Part shown: positions 47,616 to 56,060 of the stretch, in pieces
Numbering within the stretch: position 1 is the stretch's first letter
How the letters are laid out: each line of letters opens with the position of its first letter
NCBI GenBank assembly: GCA_050084515.1
Contig: CM114271.1
Span: forward strand, 49,476,001-49,540,000
Reading direction: 5' to 3'
DNA from: Blasia pusilla
Taxonomy: Eukaryota > Marchantiophyta > Marchantiopsida > Blasiales
DNA length: 64,000 bases
Position numbers and translations under genes: made by a program
The notes under the pieces: generated by a model
What the model was told of the DNA's origin: nothing
The model's input: only the letters and a program-made list of their open reading frames with translations
The model's database searches: none

Positions 47616-48916
47616 ATGGATTCTCCTGTGCATGAGGAGGTAGAGGAGGTCCCTATTTTTGCAGCAATGGCATCCTCATCGTTGGATGTGCCACTTTGGA
47701 GTTCAGGAGGTGCACTACGGCAGGAGGCTTGGTGTGAGGCTGTTATACCTCACGAGGAAGAGGACGCCCCATGGCGGACTCCTACTTCTGGTCCAGTTGG
47801 GTTATCCCCTTTGGATACTACACCCATTGTATGGCAGTATGCGTCGGAGGGCATTTGTGTGTTAGATCTCTTTGGTGGGATTAGCAGTGGTTTGGCTGCA
47901 ATGTTGCAGACCAGTATTCTTGTGCGGAGATACGTGTATGTGGAGCGGGATGAGACGGCCCAGAGAGTCTCATCCCGACATATTGGTCAGTTGATGCGGA
48001 GATATCCTGAGTTGTTGCCGCCATCAGCTATTCGTGGGTACCGACGTGCTTTGTCCTCACACATTGCATTGTTGGGGGCGCAGGACCTTGAGAAGGTTGG
48101 TCCTGTGGATTTGGTGATTGCTGGATGGCCATGTCAGGGTCATACACGTGCTGGTCGTGGTGAGGGATTACATGACCCTAGGTCTCGATTGTTTTGGGAG
48201 ATGTTACGGGTGTTACGACATCTTCAGGTTCATCAGGCACGTGCTCCAGCTTACATTCTGGAGAATGTTCCATTGTTGGATGACACTCGGACCCGGATGA
48301 TGGCGAGTGTTCATGAGGTGCGGTCTTGGATTGGACCAGCGGTGTTATTGGATGCAGCGCGAGTTGGCTCGCGTGCACATTGTCCACGCTTGTGGTGGAC
48401 AAACTTGTTGCCTAAGGAGGTTCTACGTCGAGTGCAGCGGGATCCTTGCCTTACAATGGATAGTATCTTGGATACTAGGCGACTTTCTCAAGTGGTGAGG
48501 GTTATTGATCGGTCACCCATGGCAGTGGTGAACCGTGTGGGCCAGCCTAGGATGGCACTACCCACATTTGTGAGTTTTCCCTCGTCACATGCATACAGGG
48601 AAGGTGGTCCGGGCTTGTATGGGATTCTCATGTGCGAAAATTGGTGGAGCCTAACGCTGATGAGAGAGAGCGTGCGATGGGATTTGCTACTAGTGTGACA
48701 GCAGTTGCTTCCATTTCTGAGGCTTCACGACGTCATGTGTTGGGTCAGGCCATGGACCTGAATTGTTTGACTTGGATTTTGAGTCTTGGTATGGCCGAGC
48801 AGCGTCGACTTCGGACTATGTGTGTGGGTCTTCCACCCCTTGTAATGAGCTTGATGGCTACCGGGACGATAGAGGCATCGGCTGGGGGCGAGGAGAGTAG
48901 TATTTTGCATCCTTAG
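47616..48916 (+). pseudogene. DNMT3-like cytosine-5 DNA methyltransferase domain (copy C)
   Basis: The best-preserved methyltransferase. The 360-codon frame 47616-48698 holds, in order: ICVLDLFGGISSGLAAML (motif I, residues about 81-98), YVYVERDETAQRVS (motif II), PVDLVIAGWPCQG (motif IV with the catalytic Cys), DPRSRLFWEML, AYILENVPLL (motif VI, Glu that protonates the base), RAHCPRLWWTN (motif VIII) and a target-recognition-like segment. A frameshift near 48630-48690 passes to a second frame with RERAMGFATSVTAV and RRHVLGQAMDLNCLTW (motifs IX-X). Motif I SLFDGIATG of animal DNMT3 is close to LDLFGGISTG here. Expected product: 5-methylcytosine on element or host DNA. One frameshift, otherwise complete. 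Confidence 0.9.
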
Positions 48917-49039
48917 AGTAAATGGGATGTAATGGCTGGGCATGTGGAGTTGGTTGCTCATGCTGGTGGAGGAGTTATTTGCTCAGATGATGGTGTAGCT
49001 AAGGGTGTACCATTTTGTGAGGGGGTTGCGTAGCAGCCA

Positions 49040-50070
49040 ATGGCATCGTCCTCTCCCTCTAGTGTGCCAGTGAAGGAGACTTGGGAGCCATTTCTTGGGC
49101 CCAAGCTTACGGGAGGTGAGAAACGACGCTTGACACAGTTCCTACGTGCTTATAGGAGTTGTTTTGCCTTTAGCATGAAGGAGTTGGGTTCTCTGGTTGG
49201 ACCTAGTATACGGATTGATTTGGCTAGTCATACGCCAATCTTCCGTCGTCCCTACCGATATAGCGATATGGAGAGGGACCTGATTCAGAGTAGGACGTTG
49301 GACCTTTTGGAGGCTGGATTAGTGGAGTTATCGCATGGAGAGTATGCATCAGCCACTGTCATGCCTGCTAAAAAGGATATGCATGGCAACTACACGGATA
49401 GGCGGATGTGTGGAGATTACCATCCTATCAATCGGCAAACCAAGGCCGATAGGTATGCCATGCCTACATCTGAGGAGATCTTTGATGTGGTGGAACATGC
49501 AAAGATTTTCAGTACTTTGGATCTTCGGGCATGATACCATCAATTGCCGATTCGGGAGAATGACAAGGCCAAGACAGCATTTTGGGGTGTCAACTCTCAT
49601 GGCAAGGATTTTTTGTACCAGTGGAAATTCTTACCCTTTGGGTTGAAGAATGCACTTGCCGAGTTTCAGAGAGTGATGGACAGGATCCTAGCAGGATTGG
49701 ATTTTGTTTGGTGTTACATTGATGATATCTTGGTGTTGATAACACGGTGGAGGAGCATCGAGATACATTTGCAGATGGTGTTTGAGCGGTTGAAAGCTCA
49801 TGGTCTATGTTTGCATCCAGGAAAGTGTAAGTTCTTCCATGAGGATGTTGAGTACTTGGGTCATGTGATCTATCCAAGTGGTTTGGGAGTTCAGAAAGCA
49901 AAGGTGGAGACTATTGCACTTATTCCGCGTCCGGTAGATGTGAGTAGAGTTCGAGCATTCATGGGATTGGCGAACTACTATCAGAGGTATGTGAAGGGAT
50001 TTAGTGCTATGGCAAAGCCTTTGAACCAATTGCTGAAATCAGATCAAGAGTGGTATTGGGGAGATGATCA
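49040..50070 (+). pseudogene. Reverse transcriptase (copy C)
   Basis: All RT blocks in one frame from 49040: LTGGEKRRLTQFLRAYRSC, IRIDLASHTPIFRRPYRYS, KKDMHGNYTDRRMCGDYH, TLDLRA, then an in-frame TGA at 49532 in place of Gly, YHQLPI, FLPFGLKNALAEFQRVMDR and CYIDDILVL. A pair of compensating shifts garbles about ten residues after YIDD. Thumb LHPGKCKFFHED follows. Confidence 0.88.
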
Positions 50071-50099
50071 GGAGAGAGCTTTTGTGGAGCTTAAGGCCA

Positions 50100-50600
50100 A
50101 GTTGGTGGCGGCGCCTATCTTGAGGAGACCTATCAGAGGGCGCCCATTTCAGTTACACACTAATTGGAGTAGGTTGGGACTTGGAGCGGTGTTGACACAA
50201 CATGATGATGAGCACATGGAGTTTGTGGTGGCCTATCCAAGTCGTTCGAATAATGCAGGATAGTCGCGCTATAGTTCATATGAGGGAGAGTGCTTGGCAG
50301 TAGTGTGGGATGTGGCACACTTTAGGTGTTACTTGTTTGGCACACAGTTTACCCTTGTTACTAATCACCAGCCGCTCAAGTGGTTGATGGAGTCTGACAA
50401 GCTTACAGGGAAGCTTGCACGGTGGGCTCTTATCTTACAGAAGTATGACTTCCATGTGGTACATAGACCTGGAGTTGCCAACCTTGATGTTGATGGGTTG
50501 AGTAGGAACCCATGTACTAGCCAAGAGGATACAACTGGGGCTAGATGGCATGGCGAGGTTGATGAGGAGATGGTGCCAGGTTGGCATGCATCCGCCTTTT
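50100..50600 (+). pseudogene. RNase H domain (copy C)
   Basis: FQLHTNWSRLGLGAVLTQHDD (first Asp changed to Asn), an in-frame TAG at 50261-50263 after SRSNNAG, then YSSYEGECLAVVWDVAHFR and LVTNHQPLKWLM, where a second catalytic Asp is also Asn. With two acidic residues lost and a stop, it is inactive. Confidence 0.85.
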
Positions 50601-51656
50601 TATGTTGGTTAGGGATGGACTCTAGTATGGAGGACCACATGATATCTTACTCTAGTCAGAGGGTAGATGGCCAGCCTTCAGATCCTAAGGTTGGAGATGG
50701 TGGTACGGATCAGCGTGATATTCATGATGATGCGTTGGTATTGGAGTTCCTACGGACCAGTAGGGTGCCAGGCATAGTGAGTGCCAAGGAGCGAGACCGT
50801 ATTCTTCAACGTGCTAAGAGGTATCGATTGGAGGGAACACATATTCTCTGTGTGTGGGAGGATGGTAGAGTATGAGTAGTGCCGCATTTGGCTCAGAGAG
50901 AGCGCATTGTGCGACATGCCCATGAGGAGTTGGGACATTTTGGGGTAAAGCGTACGTATAGCTTACTCCTTGGTCAGTATTGGTGGCGTGGCATGCATAC
51001 TCAAGTGCAGCAGTTGGTGTCATGTTGTATGGTTTGTGACCGGGTGAGGGCATCATTCAATGCCCCTACACCACAGTTACACCCCTTGCCTATTATGGGG
51101 TTGGGTTACCGTTGGAGTGTGGACTTTGCGGGACCGTTACCGTTGACTGTACGACATGATCGATATGTTTTGGTGATGGTGGATCACTTCTCCAAGTGGA
51201 TTGAGTTGGTGGCATTACCTGACAAGGCAAGTGAGGGAACGGCGTATGCGTTTCTTGACAGAGTGCTTAGTCATTTTGGTGCACGGTGAAGTCTTGACCG
51301 ACCAATGTCTGAGTTTTGGTGAGTTTTGGTCTTGTGTGACAAGGCGTTGATTGATCATCGGACCACATCTCGAGATCATCCGAGGCGGATGGTTTGGCTG
51401 AGCGTGTGGTTCGGGAGCGGTGAAGAGGGCATTGCGCAAGTATGGCCTCTGAAGGGCATCTTGAGACCAGGATATTCAGTTGCCATGGTTAGCCATGGGG
51501 TATAGGTTCAGTCGCCAAGTATCCTTGGCTTCCTTCTCACCTTATTTTTTGTTATACTGCCGAGATCCAAACTTGCCAGCAACAATTCATTGGGAGTCTA
51601 GTGAGGTGGTGAATCTTGATGACCCAGAGATGTGGATGAGAGTGTGTTCTCAGCGG
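50600..51656 (+). pseudogene. DDE integrase, first part (copy C)
   Basis: HHCC module: HAHEELGHFGVKRTY and CCMVCDRVRASFN. Core: WSVDFAGPLPLTV, VMVDHFSKWIELVALPDKASEGTAY. A one-base insertion at about 51285 displaces the second Asp region (LTDQC), and a further deletion displaces the Glu region near 51360-51430. It continues with FSRQVSLASFSPYFLLYC to EMWMRVCSQR, where the 1.28-kb insertion begins; the rest resumes at 52937. Confidence 0.85.
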
Positions 51657-52932
51657 TGTCGTATAGTAAAATCAACTAGTGTGTAAACTCCTTCGTCATT
51701 AAGTGTTAGATAGAGTTTCATTAGTATTAAGTAAATTGGCTTAGAAAAAGGAGATTCTTATGTTTAAACCTCTTTATGGTGCCTCTTTTATGCGGGCCCA
51801 ACTTTAGGAAAAGGAGGTAATAAATAAAATATGACTTTATAAAAGTAAAGTAGTTGCTTTAATGAAAAGCAAAAGTAGTCTTGGTTGGTGGCTAGGTTAG
51901 TTGGGGTAATTTGGAAAATATCATGTGGGTAAAAGAGGATATTTTGGAAGAGATAAGAGGAAATCTACTTGTGTCAAAATGTGATTGGCTAAGCCTTGAG
52001 AGGAAGCCATGTGGCACAAGATAAGATAAGCTTTATTTCGTACTCTTGTGGATCCCTTGTGAGTATATAAAGAGGAGGGACCTTCAAGGGTTCATCACTT
52101 TCTATTCCACATCTTGAGTCTCTCGTGTCTCTCTTGAGTGTATGGCTTTGGGATTGCTTGCTTTTCCAATGAGAGTGGATCACCCCTCTTGGGAGAGTAA
52201 CTTGATCATGGTCTATTCTTCGAGAGGTTTCTAGAGTGTGGTGTATGTGTGTGGGGGGGATGAGAGGTTTGTCACCGTAGAGGAGTTTAGTCATACTAAA
52301 ATAGCGGATGTTTTGGCTTGTTACTTTCCCAATGAGAGTGGATTACCCCTCTTGGGAGAATAATTCCGCCAAAACCCATTCTTGAGGAGAGTAGAGAATG
52401 TCTGTCAAGCATGGATAGGGGTGGAGCACGAGCTATGCCCGACTTTCCTTTCCTCAATCCTTACCATGTCAAGGTACTCTTTGTAGATAGGCACTGGTTC
52501 ACTCGCTATTTAGTTTATCACTTTGGGGAGGCGTTCATGAACCAGGTCATGCAATCTCCAACTCCGGTGATTCTTCCTATCGTCACATATGGAAGGACAT
52601 GGGATTGTACTTTGTATGTCCTTATATAGCAATCCATGGATGTCAATAGGTCTGGTCAAGTAGGGTTTAACACTAGTTGTGCTATCTTCCTCGTGTACAA
52701 ACGTAAAATAGTTTATAGGGATTTTATAGTTAGGAATTTCGGGGTCCGATGTTACGAAGAAGTGATCGCCTCGGCACTTCCATTTGTGATACCTGTCGTG
52801 AGAGAATGGAGAGTGTACATCATAATTTTGTATTGAAAAAGGAGAACTTATTAGAGAGTTCACCTTGCATCGACCGCATCTACCGCAGCTAGAAGGCCCA
52901 CCCTTGCTCGAAGAAAGATTCTCGACGCGACA
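51657..52932 (+). mobile_element. 1.28-kb insertion with TGTCG/CGACA ends inside the copy C integrase
   Basis: Copies A, B and D run straight from the CSQ segment to RAELFRRVMP; copy C has 1276 extra bases. They begin TGTCGTATAG and end GACGCGACA, the same terminal inverted bases as the A1 start and B2 end of the large elements. The flanks are GCGG (51653-51656) and ACGG (52933-52936), three of four bases. It has a TATAAA at 52066-52071, and two copies of a block with AATGAGAGTGGAT and CCCCTCTTGGGAGA (52168 and 52340). No self-complementary primer site was found, so it may be a solo repeat or a non-autonomous relative. Confidence 0.65.
52411..52839 (+). pseudogene. B3-like open frame with one stop, inside the insertion
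   Basis: A frame of about 142 codons with one in-frame TAG at 52627-52629. It reads PFLNPYHVKVLF, VILPIVTYGRTWDCTLYVL, then SGQVGFNTSCAIFLVY and DFIVRNFG. The order (a strand ending in GRTW, then a GW..F-like segment, then a short hydrophobic strand followed by F.V..FG) resembles plant B3 DNA-binding domains of the REM group. The match is by eye and weak; the GW is replaced by QVGF. If right, it is host sequence captured by the element. Confidence 0.35.
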
Positions 52933-52936
52933 ACGG

Positions 52937-53434
52937 GCAGAGCTCTTTCGGAGAGTTATGCCAACAGCCTTTGAGAATCTTGCCATTGCTCAACACAGGG
53001 ATACGTTGCGGTATGCAACCATTCGGGGTGGAGGTTATCGACCATCGATTCGTAGGTTCCATGTGGGGGACTATGTCTATTTGCAGCAGATTTCACCGAC
53101 AACGTTGGATGTGACGGCATGTCGCACTATTTTACAAGTGCGCGAGGTGTTAGCTTCTGGAGTTCTCATGTTGGAGGGTCGTGATGGAGTTGTTTGGAAG
53201 GACTATGTGCGTAATTATGCGCCATGTCATCCTCCAAATGTGGATGGTACTGTTGACCCAAGCTTAGCCATGATACGTGCTAGCTTGAGGTGCATGTTGT
53301 GTGGGTCTGCTGGTAACGCAGCCCATATGTTGGTGTGTGATCGGTGTTCTAGGGGTTGGCACATGATGTGTTTGACTCCACGTATGGATGTTGTTCCTAT
53401 TGGAAGGTGGGTTTGTCCCCGATGTACTTAGGAG
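52937..53434 (+). CDS. Integrase C-terminal part and PHD finger (copy C)
   Basis: A single open stretch runs from QRAELFRRVMPTAFENLAIAQ through YRPSIRRFHVGDYVYLQ, the tail GVLMLEGRDG and NYAPCHPPNVDGTVDP, to the PHD finger: CMLCGSAG, CDRCSRGWHMMCL, RWVCPRCT and TAG at 53429-53431. All eight zinc ligands are present. The first Cys of the conserved NCAPC pair upstream is Tyr here. It forms the end of Pol and would give the integrase a chromatin reader. Confidence 0.85.
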
Positions 53435-53595
53435 AGGTAGATGACTTGATCTTTGCATGATATGGATTACAGATGTGCGACTAACGATGGGGCAACCTAG
53501 CACCTGGCCTTTCTGATTCGTGCACCCAAGAAGGTGTATAGCATATAGTAGATGTATAGGGCTACCTAGGAGTTAGAGGGACCTAACCGCCAGTT
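53435..53595 (+). other. 3' untranslated segment of copy C
   Basis: Sequence between the Pol stop and the polypurine tract, with ATAGGGCTACCTAGGAGTTAG; corresponding sequences exist in A, B and D. No gene. Confidence 0.6.
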
Positions 53596-54160
53596 AGGGG
53601 GGCGAGTTGTGGAACACTTGTGTTTGTGGATGCTCTCGTCTATGTTATGTATGTATGTGAGTATGGTATGTCAGCGATGTATGTTGTATGACGATGTGGA
53701 TTTGCACGACAGCTGTCATGACCATACGGATTATGTCGTAGAGTATAGTGTGCTAGTAGAGGCCATACCTTATGTAGGGCCGCAGTCTCTAGGTAGAGAT
53801 GCGATTTCATACATAGGGTTGGGGTTACTCACTTGAGGGTGAGTTTTCTAGTAGGGCCCGCTCTTAGGTTGGAGGATATAAGGTGGAGTGCACTCAAAGA
53901 AGAGTCAGTTCTTTGAGTTGAGCCTATTGCGTTGGGAGTTAGCCTTGGTAGTGAGTAGAGCTCTTGGCTATGGTGTTTCCCGCAAGCTTCGACCTAGATT
54001 CTCCCATCGTGGAGTGGGTTTGGCTCGATTGTATATGATTCTATACGTGTTTTATGACAGTAGGTCTTTCACGGATTTTAGTTGTGGTACACTTGTGTTT
54101 GTGGATGCTCTCGTCTATGTTATGTATGTATGTTGTATGACGATGTGGATTCGCACGACA
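53596..54160 (+). repeat. Copy C 3' terminal block: polypurine tract, B1, A2, B2
   Basis: AGGGGGGC (53596-53603), B1 from GAGTTGTGG to GCACGACA (53604-53711), linker GC (53712-53713), A2 (53714-54078) and B2 (54079-54160). B2 lacks about 25 bp of B1 around GTATGGTATGTCAGCG but keeps both ends. The B1-linker-A2 joint reads CGACA-GC-TGTCA. The last base of B2 adjoins the TGTA duplication. Confidence 0.9.
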
Positions 54161-54164
54161 TGTA

Positions 54165-54384
54165 CCCTCACAATCGCATTCCTCCCTTCATGTCTCTCTT
54201 TCTATAAATTCTTTTGTGGATGTTTTTGTCTCCATAGATACTTGAACTTGATAAGTGAGAATATATTTTGCCACTAGATAACCCTGATAATTTAAGGTAT
54301 TTTGGTTATCTAGGTTAGCATATTGATCTTTCTTGTTCATAGTGAGTGTTTCAACTTTGTCATTGGAGCATTCAAGGAAAATAT
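54165..54384. other. Short segment between elements C and E
   Basis: AT-rich, no recognised feature. It may be the decayed leader of element E or unrelated flank. Confidence 0.35.
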
Positions 54385-55133
54385 TTGGTGTCAGCAACAG
54401 CCGCCAGGGCTTATTTGTTGGGCATGTGATGGAGCCCATCATCAACAAGAGTGCATCCATCACGATAGTGGATGCATGTTGCAGCACGGAGGAGATGAGT
54501 CTGCATCAAGAGTTTACCAATGTGACCATTGTCAAAGGTTTGGTCATACACGCGCTAAGTGTTTTAGCCTTCACCTTGAGTTGCGTCCGGACCGAGGGCC
54601 AAAGAGGGAACCAAAGCGAGTTTTCGGTTCAGTTAGGCCTAGAGGTCATGCACCAAGTGGTCTTGTTGGTCTTGTTGGAGAACGAAGAGTTGGATTTGCC
54701 CAAAAGGCGATGGAACTGAATTGTTTGACATGGATCATCAACTTAGAAGTAGTTGAGCAACGTCGGATGAGATTGCGAAAGGTTGCAACTGTTGCATTGG
54801 TGAGCCCCATGCCTATCGAGATGGTTGAGGAGTGGCCAAAGGTCAGATCTGAGGTGATCGACATACCAGAGGAGATCGGGAGAGACACCCTTGGATGTCT
54901 TGGGATATTTTTGCACGTACGCCGAGAGATGATAGCTACAACATCGAGCGTGGTTCCAGGTATTGCACGTAGAGGAGATGAGATTTTGGAGTTGGCTGCA
55001 TGGGAGCAGCGCAGTTTTTTTGTCCGAGATGAGATTGCACCATAGCAACCACTGATACCCGCACCTGAGAGTCTTACCGTAGTCACGATGGAGAGCTGGG
55101 AGCCAGACATTGGCAAGAGGAGAGCATCGCCAG
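54385..55133 (+). pseudogene. Element E, left part: zinc knuckles fused to the methyltransferase end
   Basis: One 240-codon frame (54323-55045) reads knuckle one CWACDGAHHQQEC, knuckle two CDHCQRFGHTRAKC, then jumps at GFAQKAMELNCLTW into the last methyltransferase motif and the pre-RT segment. Protease and most of the methyltransferase are deleted, yet the frame stays open, so this looks like an internally deleted derivative. The sequence ends at CCAG (55130-55133), where element D is inserted, and continues at 62663. Confidence 0.75.
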
Positions 55134-55639
55134 TGTCACGACTGTTAGGATAGATCGGTGGGATCTAGCAGAACGTCTGCACGAGTAGTGGAGGACATGC
55201 CCAAGAGGTCAAGGATGACCTGTTGAGGCCCCAGGAAACCATTTCGGCTCATTTGGAGCCATATAGAGAAACTTGCTATTTCAGGTAAGTTTCCATGTTA
55301 GAGATAGTTGACTTTCTACTTTGGGAAGTGGCCCTTGATCCGCTATAGTAGGTCAAGAGCCAAGGAGGTGACCTGCGAGAATAGGTTACCGTTGAGAGGG
55401 CTTGGGAGAGGGAAGGGGATATACCTCAAGGAGAGAGAGCTTGAGAGCTCATTCTCTCTTTGTTGAACCTCTTGGCATAAGGCGGCGGAGCTATGGTCCC
55501 TTGCCTTGTGAGTGTAACCCAAGCCTCTCATTAGGAGAGTGGGTTTGATTTGACATGAGAGAGAGTGCACACCTTTGAGAGCTATGGTGTGAGATGGTGT
55601 AGAGAGAGATTGGATCTAACTTTACAAAGAGAGAATGAG
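55134..55639 (+). promoter_or_regulatory. Copy D module A1, TATA box, RNA start and primer-binding site
   Basis: A1 is 55134-55623. TATACC is at 55420-55425. The predicted RNA start CTCATTCTCTCTTTGT (55448-55463) is 28 nt downstream. The 16 nt just after A1 (55624-55639, ACAAAGAGAGAATGAG) are its exact reverse complement. This is the longest and clearest such match in the window. Confidence 0.88.
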
Positions 55640-56060
55640 ATAATGAGAGAGCTTCATGGGGGAACTCGTTGGTCACTCGTTGTTTTTGTAGGTTGGGGAC
55701 CGTGTTCCCCATTCAGCTGCTCATGGGAGTGCTCACCAGAGCAAGGGCTGCTTTGATTGTTCTTTGCATTTGCCGATTTTTCCGTGTGTAAGAGTAGCGC
55801 GGAAGCGCTCCCCAATTTCTCATAGGGATTGATTATGGGGATAGGTTGCCCCATGCCGGTGCTCTCTGGAGCACCATGAAGCTTGCTGATTTGTATTTTT
55901 ATAGGTTTTACATTTTCATTGGGAGAAACCAGCGCGGAAGCGCTGCCAAATTTTGTGTAGGAGAAAGAGACATTGGGCTTTACGATCGCCTAGCAATGGC
56001 AGTTTTGCTTGGTTGCCCAGATGGAGGTCGCCACAGTTATGACGCATGGAGCAGCCACAG
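55640..56060 (+). other. Leader of copy D
   Basis: Short leader with hairpins GCGCGGAAGCGCT (near 55930) and GGTGCTCTCTGGAGCACC (near 55858), which recur in the F2 leader at matching positions. Joins directly to the end of gag at about 56040, marking a deletion of gag. Confidence 0.6.

Larger units (their letters stand above)
43430..54160 (+). mobile_element. Ty3-type retrotransposon copy C with methyltransferase and PHD finger
   Basis: Complete plus-strand copy flanked by TGTA at 43426-43429 and 54161-54164, a 4-bp target duplication. Order: A1, primer site, leader, gag, protease, methyltransferase, RT, RNase H, integrase (split by a 1.28-kb insertion at 51657-52932), PHD, polypurine tract, B1, GC, A2, B2. 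A1 and A2 (365 bp each) differ at about 13 positions by eye. Stops and frameshifts in gag, RT and RNase H make it defective. It is nearly the same family as copy A; relative to A the gag N-terminus has lost about 270 bp. Confidence 0.9.

Noticed and set aside
52937-53434. Chromodomain at the integrase C-terminus
   Set aside because: The conserved residues are a Cys4-His-Cys3 cluster, not the aromatic cage and helix of a chromodomain.
53604-53711. A2 as a separate element inserted into a B repeat
   Set aside because: That would need a target duplication of over 100 bp, and the same arrangement occurs in A, C and the diverged D.
53604-54160. Tyrosine-recombinase (DIRS/Ngaro) identity suggested by the split repeats
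   Set aside because: No tyrosine recombinase or methyltransferase of the DIRS type is seen; the elements carry HHCC plus DDE integrase and retropepsin, and they make 4-bp target duplications, which DIRS elements do not.
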